Shown piece after piece: positions 22,071 to 34,650 of a stretch of DNA of 64,000 nucleotides (positions are counted from its first letter, which is position 1; every line of letters starts with the position of its first letter). Origin of the DNA: Cryptomeria japonica (Eukaryota; Streptophyta; Pinopsida; Cupressales; Cupressaceae); assembly GCF_030272615.1 (NCBI RefSeq), contig NC_081410.1, positions 224,429,415-224,493,414 of the forward strand, in the 5' to 3' direction. The position numbers and the translations under genes are program-made. The notes under the pieces are model-generated. The model had not been told where the DNA came from, made no database searches, and was given only the letters and a program-made list of their open reading frames with translations.

Positions 22071-22400
22071 ATTCATGGCAACAAAAGATGGAAAAACCAT
22101 CAAAGTGCCAAAACAGAAATGCCAAGTACCAAAAACCAATAATCTCCAAAAAGATTATAACTAGAAATCAAAATACAGATACAGAGAGTAGCAACAATCT
22201 CTCTAAACAACAATTTCTCCCCTTGGGAGCAACATGTGTTTTCCTTGTGTTTCTCAAAGTTTTTCCATACCAATCTCTCCCCAAAAGATAATAAGGATAA
22301 TGTGTTTTTTCATAGATATCTCTCCCCCTTTGACATCAAATGCCAAAGTTACAATAAAACCAAGTTCATATACAAAATACCAATCAATTCAGTATAGCAA

Positions 22401-25400
22401 CTACTCCCCCTGAGAAGTAGCTTCCTCATCAAAGACTGGAATAAAAGATTTCTCTGTTAATTCTATCAGTTGATGACAATCATCAACTGTCTAAGTCTCT
22501 ACCGGTGGTGGTATGACTCCAAGCTGATCTCTGAGATATTCAAAGGTCTCCTTAGGCAAAGGTTTAGTGAAACTATCTATAATCTACTCTTTAGTATTCA
22601 CATAATTTGCTTCAACTTTTTCTCTTAGAAAATTCAGTTTGATAGAAACATGTTTGGTTTTAGAATGTAATACTAGATTCTTAGATATATCAATTGCTGC
22701 AGTGTTATCACAATAGATAGTAATAGGTTCCTTGCATTTTACCTTTATGTCTTTCAACATTTGCTTAAGCCATAGTACCTGTGTACAGTTAGTTGCTGCT
22801 ACAACATATTCTGATTCTACTATTGATAAAGATGTACAACTTTGTTTCTTACTCAACCAAGAAACTAGTCTGTTTCAAAGAAAGTTTGCTCCACCGGTGG
22901 TGCTTTTTCTATCATCCACATCTCCTGCCCAATTTGCATCTGTGTATGCACATAATTCAAAGTTTTCATCTCTAGGATACCATAATCCAAGATTTATAGT
23001 ACCTTGTAAGTACCAGAAAATCCTTTTTACTGTTGATTCATGATTTTCTCTAGGATTACTTTGAAATCTTGAAACAATACATACTGCATTCATAATAACA
23101 GGTCTAGTTTGTGTCTACAGTAAACCTCCTACCATAGATTTGTATCTAGTTGGATTAACAGGTGTAGATTCATCCCTTTGTGATAATTTGTCATTTCTTG
23201 TTATAGGTGTGCTTACCGGTTTAGAGTTCTCCATCCCAAATTTCTTTAGTAACTCTTTGAAGTATTTGGATTGACTCAAGAATATACCTTTATCGGTCTG
23301 TGAAATCTGCAATCCCAAAGAGAATTTTATTTCTCCAATCATGGACATTTCAAATTCTTGCTGCATTTTAATAGAAAATTCCTTACATAATCTATCTTCT
23401 CCTCCAAAGATTAAATCATCAACAAATACTTCTATAATCAAGATGTCATCATTAGTTAATTTATAATATAAATTGATGTTTGCATTTCCTTTAGTAAAAC
23501 CAATCTTTAAAAGATACTTATCCAATCTTGCATACCAAGCTCTTGGAGCTTGTTTTAGTCCATACAGAGCTTTTCTTAACCTACAAACCATATTATTGTC
23601 ATCTGTCAAAGAAAATCCATCATGTTGTTCAATGTATACTTCCTCTTCAAGATCTCCATTAAAAAATGCACATTTAATATCCATTTGATAAACTTTGTAG
23701 TTCTTGTGTGTTGCAAAAGCCAAAAATAATTTGACTGCCTCAATTCTAGCTACCAGTGCAAAGGTTTCATTGTAATCAACTCCTTCTTTCTGAGAATATC
23801 CCTTACACACTAGTCTTGCTTTATTTCTAACAACCTTACCATCTTCATTAAGTTTGCTTCTAAATACCCATTTCGTTCCAATTACATTTTTATCTTTAGG
23901 CCAGGGAACTAATGTCCAAGTGTTATTTCTCTCAATTTGTTCTAATTCTTCTTCCATAGCTTTAATCCAAAATTTATCTTCACATGCCTCATTAACAGAT
24001 GATGGTTCAATTTGAGAAATAAGACATACCTCTTCATTTTCCAATCTTCCTCTTGTCATAACTCCTTTAAACTTGTTTCCAATTATCTGATCTTCAGAAT
24101 GATTCAGTCTTACATACCAGGGTGTCTTTGTTTGTTGTTGTTCCTCAATTACTGTGGAATCCTCAGATGATACCGGGGTAACTGGCTCTTCATTCTGTAC
24201 CAGTGGATTTAGAGTAGGTTCATTTTTCAAAATTTCTATTGCCGGTTCAGAGTCTATATACCTTGAAGTTCCTCTGAATTGTTCATCAATCTTTACATTT
24301 GTACTCTCAACAATTTTCTGCAATCTCTTGTTAAAACATCTATATGCTTTTCTCTTAGATGAATAACCAAGAAATATTCCTTCATCACTTCTAGGATCAA
24401 ATTGCTAATATACTCATCTCTTCTGATATAACATTTACTTCCAAAAATTCTGAAATACATAAGAGTAGGAGTATTACCAAACCATAGTTCATGAGGGGTC
24501 TTACCTGTTTCACCTTCGATGTGAACTTTGTTAAATGTATAGACCATTGTGCTGACTGCTTCTCTCCAATATACATTTGATAGGTTTGCTTCTGATAACA
24601 TACTTCTTGCTACATCCAAGATAGTTCTGTTTTTCATTTCAACAACTCCATTCTGCTGTGGTGTCTGAGGTGCTGATAGCTGTCTTCTGATTCCATTCAC
24701 TTCGTAGAATGTATTAAATTCCTTAGATGTAAATTCACCTTCTTGATTTGATCTTAAACATTTGATTTTCTTACCGGTTTCATTTTCTACCAATGCTTTG
24801 AATAGTTTGAACTTTCCAAGTGCTTCTGATTTTTCTCTGAGAAAAGTAACCGAACACATTCTAGAATAGTCATCAATGATTAGCATGAAATATCTATCAC
24901 CTTGTAAGCTTTTAGTTCTAGCTGGACCACATAAATCAGTGTGAATCAAATCAAGAGCATTATTTGTTTTTTCTGGAATACTTTTGAAACTAGCTCTAAC
25001 TTGTTTTCCAAATTGGCATTCCTTACATACTATATTCTGAGGTTTGACAATTTTAGGTAAATCTCTAACTGCCTTAGTAGTACTGATCTTTACCATTCAA
25101 TCAAAGTTTACATGATAGAGTCTCTTATGCCATAACCAACTTTCATCAATATGTACAATTAAGCATGTCTTTTCATTGTTATTCAAATGAAAGATATTAC
25201 CTCTAGTCTGATTATCGGTTGCAATTTCCAAACTACTTATGTTCATGATTTTGCATTTTCCATTTTTAAATTGTAACTGAAATCCTTTCTCAACTAATTG
25301 ACCAACACTCAAAAGATTATGCTTTAATCTTCAACATAGTAGACATTGTTAGTGTTATGCTTACCATCAAGAGATATTGAACCTTTACCTTTGATTGAAC

Positions 25401-26625
25401 AAGCTTTGTCATCTCCAAATCTCACTAAGCCTCCATTGTATTCTTGAAAGTTCAAGAATTTACCTTTGTCTCCTGTCATATGATGTAAGCATCCTGAATC
25501 AATGATCCATTCATCCTTTACTTCAACTTTAGCTGCTAGGGCCTGTACTACCGGTTGAGCAGTAGGTGTCAGTTGATCTTCTGTTATAGCAACAAAAACC
25601 CATCCATTGTCTGTCAGATCTTCATTAGAATCATCAGTCACACCTTCATCGGCAATGTAACAAGATTTGTCTTTATTCTTCTTAAATTTGTATCTCTGAT
25701 ATTCATGGTTAGGCTTGTATGTTCTTCTAGCTTCTTCTCTTAGTCTAGCATGTCTATCAAGGCATCTTGAAGCCATATGACCAATCTTATTGCAATTAAA
25801 ACATTTAAAGGGTGATTTACCTTCATACTTACTTCCAACTAGACCTTTAGGCATTTTCCTTGCAAATAGTGCTTCAAGTTCTTTAAGTTCTTCATTTTCT
25901 TTCCTACTTTCTTCAAGTTCTCTTGCATAAAAGGCTTTCCAATCAGATTTGTCAAATGATGGAGCAGATGATGTTGATGCTTTAAAGGCCAAATCTGTCT
26001 TTATAGTAGCAACAGGACCAAATTCTTCAATTTCAAAAGCTGAAAGTTTCCCAATCAATGTATCCCTAGTAACTGATGTATTAGGCATTGTTCTTAACTC
26101 ATTTATAGCAATGAATTTCATTTTATATGCCGGTGGCAATCCTCTTAAAAATTTTGAAACAATTTCATCCTCACTTAAGGTTCCTCCACAACATTTAATA
26201 CCCAAAACAATTTCATTTACTCTTTCCATAAAAGCAAAAATCCTTTCATCTTCTTCTATTTTCAGATGTTCATACCTAACTCAGAAGCTTTCAAGTTTTG
26301 CAATTTTGACTGTGGAATATTCTTCATTCAGTGTTTCCAAATCATCCCAAATAGCTTTAGCAATAGACCTATCTGATAGTCCCATGATTTTTTGATCTGA
26401 TAATATGCTCAAAAGTGCTTCTCTTGCTTTGCAATCATTTTCCTCATCTTTTGTCAAGTTAGCTGGACTAGGCTGACCTTGTACAACAGTAGTATAACCA
26501 TTCTTTGTAGCTTCCCAGATGTCTTTTCCAATGCAATTTAGATGAGTCTCCATTTTGATCTTCCATATGCCATAGTTGGTTCCATCAAGTTTAGGACTAT
26601 CCTTCCTGAAATAATTAGTAGACAT
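22401..26625 (-). pseudogene. Copia-1 gag-pol polyprotein (broken)
   Basis: Start at 26625 (MSTNYFRKDSPKLDGTNYGI). Domains in order: UBN2-type Gag (26625 to about 25900), CCHC knuckle CFNCNKIGHMASRC (about 25790), protease with DSGCLHHMTG (about 25490), pre-integrase domain (25312-25097), integrase (25096 to about 24400), RT with FVDDLIFGGED (about 23420), and RNase H (23093-22450; TDANWAGD, SIVESEYVVAA, YCDNTAAI). The integrase keeps the first Asp (HTDLCGP) but the second catalytic Asp site reads RSNQEGEF instead of the usual TDQGGEF. Breaks include TGA at 26280, a one-base loss near 25320, TGA near 25095, a frameshift near 24395, and TAG near 23115, 22584 and 22488. The terminal stop is at 22401. 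Confidence 0.9.
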
Positions 26626-26668
26626 TGGATCTCCTCAAGCTGTTAAACTTCTGCAAAAGAGGACTAAG

Positions 26669-26680
26669 CTCTGATACCAA
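26669..26680 (-). other. Primer binding site, Copia-1
   Basis: TGGTATCAGAGC on the minus strand, one base inside the 5' LTR, complementary to initiator methionine tRNA. Confidence 0.92.
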
Positions 26681-26681
26681 T

Positions 26682-27728
26682 TGTTAGGTCTTGGAGACAA
26701 TTGAGAGGGCGCCGGGGGGGGGGGGTGAATCAGTTGTCAAATAAATTTAAACCAAAAACAATTTAACCAACTTAATGCTTAATACCAGTAAACCAGTTAA
26801 GTATGTCGGTAGACAGTTATAATAGTTAATTGCTATACAGGTAAGGATTAGTGCATGAAACATAAACACAAAGTCATCCACAACACATAAAACCAATATT
26901 TGTAAGGGGAAAAACCATGGTGGGAAACCTTACCCACAATCAGATGATACTACTGTAGATAGTAAGTGTACATAAATGGGGTCTGCACATGCAGAAAGGT
27001 CAACAACCTAGAGCTCACTGCTCAATCACAAAATGGGAGTGTCACTGACTACAGTTGGATGGTTAAATCCAATAAGAATGTATTGCACAAAATAGCATCT
27101 TCATATGCTGGATTCAGTACCGGTGTAATGCTGATATGCTTCCACAAAAACCCTCCTTCAATCTTCAAATGATGTCTACGTGTATAACTCTTCTTAATCT
27201 CACATATACCTTCACACAATCTTTTTTCACATTCCACATTTGATCTTACAAATAAGATCTTACATTTATACCATAACATAAGACCAATTTTAGTAGGTCG
27301 GCTCTACAAGATATTACAATAAAACATTTTACAAACAATATAATATCCGATGCAATAACCGATTGAACATGTCATCTTAATGCATTTACAACAATAATTA
27401 ATCATCTCCATAGCGTGCCATGTTGATCTGGAAAAGATAAACCTGTCAGTGTAACCTTAGACCTATTTGTCTGTAACAACAAATATGCAACTATGAATAT
27501 ACCAATGAACAAAACTCGAGGACAAGATGTACAAACAATGTCTTTGACATAACCATGTGTTTTCCATGCCATTCCAAGTGTCGGTGATCATTATATCTTG
27601 CCGGTGTACCAGATACCAGTAACTGTGCAATAGTTACTTGCTTGCCGGTGAATGTTGTTGGATCTCCAAAGTGCTAGTGTTTTAGTAGGTGTTGACATCA
27701 ATGACAAAACCATACCAAAATACCAACA
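26682..27728 (-). repeat. 5' LTR of Copia-1
   Basis: 1047 bp, TGTTGGTATTTTGG at 27728 to GACCTAACA at 26682. It matches the 3' LTR except for scattered substitutions and small indels, including loss of about 15 bp next to the GTTTTTCCCC module and a longer C-run (on this strand a G-run at 26714-26725). Confidence 0.92.
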
Positions 27729-27769
27729 AGTTGTTCGAATGGGAATTCTCCATCTCCTCTAATACCCAT
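27729..27769 (-). pseudogene. First codons of the minus-strand Gypsy gag
   Basis: The ATG at 27767-27769 starts MGIRGDGEFPFEQ. The frame has a TAG seven codons upstream, so this is the first usable start. The next residues (PNLGP) are found on the other side of Copia-1 at about 21010. Confidence 0.55.
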
Positions 27770-29956
27770 GGACTTAGGTATGATTCCTACACTCTAATGC
27801 AATGCTAAATCTTAAGACAATTTGGTGAAATGACTTGTGTGAGAACTTTGTGTGATGATTCTAATGGTAGTTTTGCATGAATTGAATGCCTAGGACCTAT
27901 GATCACTTGAAAGTAACATGTACACCATCTTTGAATTTGTGCAAAAGGTTTGGATCTAATGTTGGTGTTATTGTTGACACTTAACTTTGTTGAGGTTTTG
28001 TTTGATCTTGTTGAACACTAAAACTTTGACTTTGTTGAGGTTGTGATTTGTATCTTGCAATATTTTAAATTTGTTGAATTGTAGCAAAGGACACAATAGT
28101 CACATTAAAAGAATAAAACCATGAAAAGAACATTTGTTTAAGGATTTTTTTCAAATTTTAATGAATGTTGGGATCTTTATCAAGACCTCATTTTGTTCTT
28201 GATATATTGAGCTCATTCGATATCACATCAGACAGACTCTCCTAAGGTCAAAATATCACAAGTATTACCTCAACCCACATCTTGATACTCTGTCACCTCA
28301 AACAACTCTGTCATACCCTAGGGTGTGCCCATTTTTTTGCCTTTTTCTATGAATTGGACCAAAGAAGATTTATCCTCAATTGGTTTATTATCCTAGGAGA
28401 TATATGGTGAGTGTCTTGAGGGCAGATACTTCCCCACCCTTGCACTGTGATAAAAGAAGTGTCTGGTTACTGACTCAGTTTTTCTTCTAATTTTTATGGT
28501 TTTTAGACAGGGTTCCATTCGGGTGGTCAAAATCAGTAGCGTTTTATACTCCATTGAGGGAGGTCTCCCAGTCTGTAGAGGTTACGCTCTATAAACTTTA
28601 ACATACCGTATAGGCACTGAGGGAGGCATAACACCGTTGTGACAACATGTAACACTCATTGCATATTATTTTCATCACATACGCATTTATTTATAGTAGC
28701 TTGGATTAATTGGCTTTAGTCATTTCCACTTAGGTAGTTCCCCTCTCATTGGCCTTAATGGCGCCCTAAGGGCAACTCGGGAGGGCAGGCCTTCTAAAGG
28801 ATTTAAGTAAAATAAATAAATAAAAGCATTAAAGAAGAGAGGCTAGTTTTTTTATCACCCATTGAAGGGGAGAGCATAATACCTATCCCTTCGAATACAC
28901 GAAAAAACAAGGGTTCTTTTTAACTTTTCATTGCACTGATTTAGTATTCTATTTGGAGATGTTGCTCCAAAAAAGCATGGGGTTCAATTTTAACCTTCAT
29001 CGCAATTGTGAAATAAAAGACAAATTTGTTTGTGGTTCATTTTACTTGCACCAAATTGAAGTGTTTCTAAGCTACCCCTGCATAACATGATGTTAGTAAG
29101 CACACGATGGGCTATCCAGCCTAATTTTCCAATTACAAAGTTCTATCTTTTCATAGACAGAAAGATATTTTGATAAAAACCAGAACTGAAACAAAATAGA
29201 AAAGAAAAACTTAATCTAAGTGAATTACCTACACAACAAATGCGAATTATTGTTTAAGCAATTGCAATGTGATGACTACTCCCAATTTCGAATTGATATA
29301 AGATCAATTGCTCATAGTAAAAAAAATAATAATAATTTTTAAATTTTTATTTTTAAAAAAAAATAGAAGAAAAAGATAGAAGATAGAAGGGTTATTTTCT
29401 AATGACATTGTCCCACACCACATGAGCCATCACATCAATCTCATCGAAAAACTTGTACTTGATTAAGAAATGGTGGATGTTTATGTGATATTGAGCAATC
29501 TCCTCTTTTTCTTTGATCTCACGGAGCTCCCTTTCTGCCTTTAAGATTATTTGATATTTCCTTTGTTGTCTCCTATGTTGTTTTACCTTCCTTGCACATG
29601 AAATTCTGAAAGTCACCTTTCCTGCCATTGGATTAAATATATCTTATATGCAGAAATTGAATTTTTCAAAATTTGATGAAATTTATCGGTTAGGTGTGCA
29701 AGATTAGATAATAAAGAAATGACAAAAGAATTTTTAAATTTGCAACCCCCTAAGGCAATTGCGATACATTTTTACAATTGTGGTTCAACTACTTAGCAAT
29801 TGTGGTGCAACTACTAAGCAATTGCAATACAAAATAAGTAATTGTGAATTTCCTCTTAGGCAATTGTGAAATTAGGATTATGTTTCAGGTATGGATCTGC
29901 AAAATCATTAAAAACAAACAATTGAGGCTAGCATGATTCATGTCGGGTTCACCAAA
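27770..29956 (-). other. Leader of the minus-strand Gypsy element
   Basis: This stretch lies between the primer site and the gag start. It is mostly non-coding, with AT-rich parts, a GC-richer part near 28500-28800 and repeated CAATTGC palindromic motifs at 29750-29880. One 78-codon minus-strand frame (29628-29392; MAGKVTFRISCARKVKQHRRQ) encodes a basic then helical peptide that I do not recognise. It may be a leader ORF or chance. The 2.2-kb length is long for a leader, so another decayed insertion may be hidden here. Confidence 0.45.
29939..29954 (-). other. Putative primer binding site of the Gypsy element
   Basis: On the minus strand TGGTGAACCCGACATG lies two bases inside the LTR end (TGCA). 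The TGG start and position fit a primer site. I cannot name the tRNA with confidence. Confidence 0.5.
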
Positions 29957-31058
29957 TGCACTTAGGTAGTAAATAAGCATAAATTGCATAATAAGATATC
30001 AAAGAGCGAATCACAACTCTAATCTAATCAATATTACTCCTTAATGACAATAGAATAATGCAACATCAATTGAATTGAAAGAATGATTTATTTAAAACTC
30101 CCTCAATTGAAATAGCAAGGCTTCTATTTCTCTTCTCCATTGTTGATGATGTAGGTATCTCTCAAGTATTGCACTTGATTTCCTACATAAGATGGACAAC
30201 AATTTTGAAGACTTTGATTTTGTGATTCTAGCTTGAATTGAGAAAATGATGTTTAATTTATAGATTTTCAACACAAAGGGGGTGAGAAATAGAACTCAAG
30301 TGTTGATTGATAGATAACTGAAATTGATTGATCAATTAATAGAGTTGATTGATTTGTTAACTCAATAGATTGATTAGTGAACTAAATAGATTGGCTAGTA
30401 AACTCATTTGATTGATCAACGAACTGAATAGACTAGGGAGATGAGTGAATTGATGGATTAGTCATAAAAAGATGATTTTGAGTTAAAAGGGATGATTGAT
30501 GGGTTAACTGATTTGATCAATCAGTTCTGATATTAGCATGTGATGTAGGATTTTGAAATTGAATTTGATTTTCATTTTCAATTTGGATTTGAGTTTGGTC
30601 ATTCGAATGCTGAAATGCACATGAAATTAACCGAAATTCAGATTTGGTGAAATGTTAATTTAAAAATGTGAAATTAGATGAAATGATATGAAATTCAAAT
30701 TTGGGGAAAATGAAATGAAATTAGATGGAATTAAGTGGAATTATAATTTGGGGAATTGGAGGAATTTAATTAATTAATTTAAATAAAATTATTTAAACAT
30801 AGGAGATTGAATTAATTAAATAATAAAGATTAATTAACTAAGGAATAAATCATAATTAATTAAATAATAGATATTTAATTAATAATTGAGATAGGGTTAA
30901 CTAATTAAAATGATTTGAGAATAGAAATAGAATAATTAGAAGTGTTGAAGGGTGATGATTAGAAGAAATAGTTAGTTTAATCAAATAATTAAAGAATTAC
31001 TTAATTAAATAGACGAATAATTAATATACAATTAATGAGACATTTTTAGGTGTCTACA
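29957..31058 (-). repeat. 5' LTR of the minus-strand Gypsy element
   Basis: In minus orientation it starts TGTAGACACCTAAAAATG at 31058 and ends at TGCA (29957), 1102 bp, AT-rich U3. A TATA-like ATCTATAAATT lies about 800 bases from its start (about 30255). A related copy in plus orientation starts at 33288 with the same first 19 bases apart from one substitution. Confidence 0.7.
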
Positions 31059-31370
31059 CTTTCTTCATGTCACAGGATAATTCATTTGCGAACCTTTTCC
31101 TTGTACTTATTTCCACCCTAGTTTGCATTTCTTCATTATTATGATCACTTTCTTGTGATTGATCATGATTATTCTCTCCTTCCTCATCATCAACATTTTC
31201 TTGCTCTTGACTTTCTATTTCATTGACCTTTTTGTCTATGTTCTCAATTCTTTCCCTACTTTCATTCATCATAGCCAGAATATGATCTAGTTTTGCCTCT
31301 ATGTTTTCCATACCTTGGCCTTCTTCTTGGCTACCCTCTTGGTTGGTTCTTGTTCTAACTATTTTTCACA
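31059..31370 (-). pseudogene. Acidic coiled-coil ORF remnant
   Basis: The 85-codon frame 31311-31054 (MENIEAKLDHILAMMNESRE) is a heptad-like coiled coil followed by an acidic Glu/Asp/Asn/Gln stretch and a basic end. It runs straight into the LTR start at 31058, where the stop falls. Upstream residues RTRTNQEGSQEEGQG continue the frame. The layout resembles the N-terminus of some Gypsy Gag proteins, but I cannot assign it. Confidence 0.4.
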
Positions 31371-31536
31371 ATTTTGATTCCACCTAGAGGTCTCATTTGT
31401 ATTAGATCCAAGGAAGGTTACAAATATTCCAAAAATAAAGCATCATTCATAAGCATATAAGTCCTAAGAAACTTATGCACATGATTTGTCAACCCAAAGT
31501 TTATTTATATATAGAGGATTTTAAATATCCTTTTGA

Positions 31537-31878
31537 TTACATATAATGACTATTTAGGTAGTAAAGGGGAGAGTAACCCTCAAATTCACTTTCGAATACA
31601 TAATCACGAGGTATATATTTCTTTGATTTTTGTTCAATTTCATGGTCAAAGGGTAAGTAACCTATAGATTCTTCTTCAGATACATAACTATGGGGAACAT
31701 ATCCCACTGATTCATTACTAGTAGAAACTAGAATCATTTCTAACAATGTGGGGATACGAGGGTCCCTACATATCATGTCTAGACCAATACTCCATTTCAT
31801 AAGCATATCTCTAGAAAGTGGTAAGGAGTCTGACTTGGTAGAGGAGATAGGAGGTACAAAGTTAACTGCTTCTTTCAT
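31537..31878 (-). pseudogene. ORF with four repeats of a GY-P-Y motif
   Basis: This 113-codon frame contains four tandem units of about 14 residues in its C-terminal half: SVGYVPHSYVSEEE, SIGYLPFDHEIEQK, SKKYIPRDYVFESE and FEGYSPLYYLNS. The common pattern is aromatic-x-Pro-x-x-aromatic followed by acids. The N-terminal half (FVPPISSTKSDSLPLSRDML) is unrecognised. No matching family comes to mind; it may be a fragment of a larger transposon or host gene. Confidence 0.45.
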
Positions 31879-32027
31879 CCTCTTTTTCTCCTGACGAACA
31901 TGAGATAAGGCATGACTAAAGGTCTTGATGTCACTTAGCTAGATTCAATTATTAGGATTGGTTCCCTCAATGGTTTTGCCAATGGCTTATTTCTCCTTCT
32001 TGACCTTTAGGTAGCACTCATTTCCAA

Positions 32028-32877
32028 TTACTGACTTCCTAGTAGTTTTCCCGAGATGCACCATTTTGGCACAAGAATTCTCAACATCAGATTCTTATAA
32101 TGTTGGTGGGAAATTTTAGCAAGCTCATAGGTTCCAGAGTTGAACCTAGTATCTCTAATACCACAAGTAAAATGCCCAAAATTCCACCCTTTTGATTTAC
32201 TAAGTTTTAACCCACAAGTAAAAGAATTACACTGCCAAAATACAAGTAACAAAAAATTTCCTTTTTCTTTTCAAAACAAGATGCATATTTGAAATAAATC
32301 TCTTATCAATTTTCATTTCATCATGAAACATATACAACATCACATTCATAAACATATGAATGCATTTACATTATCCTTTTCAAACTTCCATTTATTTTAG
32401 GAATATTTGAATACATATTCCTAAAATATTTTAGGAATATTTTAGGAATATTTGAATACATGTTATACAAAGTGGTCCTGATGTCCTTACTGGCATACAT
32501 CCTCAAATATTGGTTGCCATCTACATGAGGAAGATCATCACTCAAGCGCTTTTCCACCCAACCAAGACTTTATAGTCCCGTGTGCCTTTTCTAACTGAAG
32601 TGGTCCAACCCTTCGACGAAGAGTTTGGTTTGGTAACCTCACAATAATATAGCCTTATGAGCATAGTGTTGTTTCCTACAAAACTAGAGCTATCATACAT
32701 TAGATACAACAGAGATGTATGATGTTCCTTGCCTAGTATGTAAACTTGGATCACAGTGAACCAACAATGTAGACAAAGCCAACCTACATTACTTTCACCA
32801 AAGAACTCATCACCCACTACTTCTAGTGAGATTCGTATGTCTACCCACTTCATTGCCCTATTTGGTAAACTGACCAT
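32028..32877 (-). pseudogene. Unrecognised minus-strand ORF fragments
   Basis: Frame 32877-32542 (MVSLPNRAMKWVDIRISLEV) leads by a frame change near 32555 into 32557-32366 (EKRLSDDLPHVDGNQYLRMY), and a third piece is 32252-32028. The first two join smoothly at GTRDYKVLVGW, suggesting one former protein rich in Cys/Trp/Tyr. A short local duplication of TTTAGGAATATT at about 32395-32455 interrupts it. No family recognised; the rest of 31059-33287 shows nothing. Confidence 0.35.
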
Positions 32878-33287
32878 TTTACTAAACCCATATTTTTCCT
32901 ATGATTTAATAATAGAATGACGGTCTATATTATTCTTATCCCTGGATTGTCCTAACCTTAAGATTAACCAACTCAATTATTCCTAATTACTAAAAATCAC
33001 AACATAGCATAATTCTAACTTATCAAGCACATACATGAATCTATTTATAAGATTATAAGTTCCTAATATTCAAGAATACATGAACTTCAAGTAACACAAT
33101 TTTTACCATTGCTTCAATTGAGCTTATGAAACATCTTAATCTAAACATAACATATCAATATAAAAGAAAGGAGGAATCCTTATACCTGTAATATAGCTAT
33201 TACGCAATACCGATTCCTTCCTCCAATTACACTAGCTTCACCACTATTTCACTAGCTTAGAAATTCCCAAGCCTTGAGAATAGCAAT

Positions 33288-34650
33288 TGTAGACACCTAA
33301 AAATATCTCATTGGTCATGTATTAATTATTCATCTAATTGATTAAATAAAATCATTAATTATTTAATTAAGCTAGTTAATCTTATTCTTCTAAGTTTCAT
33401 ATTTCTTCTATAATCTTATTATTTATTCAATTTCAATTTCTATTTCTCATCATTTAACTGTTTTCTAATGTTAATTAAATATTTATTATTTAATTAATTC
33501 TGATTAATCCTTCAATTTAAATAATCTTTATTATTTAAATAAATTCCATTTTCAATTTCTATCTCTATTCAATTAATCATTAACCATTTTCTTAATATTA
33601 ATTAAATATTAATTATTTAATTGATTATGATTTTAATCCTTTAATTTAAATAATATTTATTATTTAATTAAATTCAATTTCTAAATAATTAAATAGTTTC
33701 TTTAAATTATTTAATTAACTAATTATTTCCTCTAATTCAAATTCCAAATCCCCAAATTCTAATTTCGTTTAATTTCACTAATTTCATCTAATTTCATTTA
33801 ATTTCATTAATTATTCCAATTTCTAATTCTAATTCTTCTAATTTCTCCTAATTTCAAATACATGTGCATGATCTCAAAAATCAAAGTCAAGTTCTAAATA
33901 TATTCAAATAACAAATTGAATTTAAAATAAATTCAATATTTGAATTAAATCTCATGCAAAGATTAAATTGAAAATCAAAGTCAAAGTGCAAGCACATGCT
34001 AAATTAATTAATTCATTCAATCAATTAATTAATTTAATTATCTTTTCAATTCCTATTTCTATCTTTTAGTTATATTTTTCTAAATAAAGCTCTCAATCAG
34101 CTTTCAATCAGTTAACTATTTCATCCTCTTTATTTCCTCCAATCACCCTTTTTCATCTTTCAATCAACTTTTTTCTCAATCTGTTAACTCAATTTATCTA
34201 TTCAATCAATTCTGTTCTACCTCCAAATCAACAATTCAACTATCAAATGGCATGTGAGCTCACCTAAGTTCCACCTCTTGATCAATCTGTTCCCCCTCTC
34301 AATCAATCCTCTCCAAAAATCTATAAATTGAGCATTCAATCTCTATTTTGATCATCACAATCACGAACAATCAAGGAGAATCATGAACTTTGAATCTTTG
34401 TGTCAATTAAATGTTGCCAGTGCGATATCTGAGAGCCATCATACCACAAAGAGGAGAAGAACAATGGAAGCAATATGCAGTCATGGAATAGGGAGTTTTA
34501 ATTGATTATTTTACATTCCTGTTTGCTTGATTGTGTTATTTCATTAAGTTTGTTTTAAATTCTTTAATTGAATAGGGATTCGTGGTTTCCCTTTTATTTT
34601 TTATTGAACTAATGATGAATTTTAGCATACACAATAACTATCCTATTCTA
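33288..34650 (+). repeat. Gypsy-type LTR, plus orientation (end uncertain)
   Basis: It starts TGTAGACACCTAAAAATA and follows the same AT-rich plan as the minus-strand LTR at 29957-31058, with TATTTAATTAATT-type U3, AATCTATAAATTGAG near 34318 and a GGAGTTTTAATTGATTATT block near 34490. The two are diverged family members, not a recent pair. No primer site or coding region was found after it, so it may be a solo or truncated LTR. Its right end is approximate. Confidence 0.6.

Larger units (their letters stand above)
21016..27728 (-). mobile_element. Copia element (Copia-1), complete but inactive
   Basis: The 6713-bp element has LTRs 21016-22055 and 26682-27728, a primer site and a polypurine tract, all in minus orientation. 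Flanks are GGTTG (21011-21015) and AGTTG (27729-27733), a 5-bp target duplication with one mismatch. The gag-protease-integrase-RT-RNase H order is Copia. It interrupts the N-terminal gag extension of the minus-strand Gypsy; the coding block FPFEQPNLGP is split exactly at the junction. Frameshifts and stops make it non-functional. Confidence 0.92.
9293..31058 (-). mobile_element. Old Ty3/Gypsy element split by copy B and Copia-1
   Basis: Read leftward: 5' LTR 29957-31058, putative primer site 29939-29954, leader to 27770, gag start 27769, Copia-1 insertion (27728-21016), rest of gag to about 17881, protease near 17.8 kb, a linker, copy B insertion (16445-9875), and the N-terminal part of RT to 9293. 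Beyond that pol is missing, so the 3' half is deleted. The gag and protease motifs (CEYHHNKGH, DGGAGLNIC, LLGCPWIH) are those of the widespread plant Gypsy group. Assigning the LTR at 29957 to this gag rests on orientation, order and the primer-site position; it is inferred. Confidence 0.7.
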
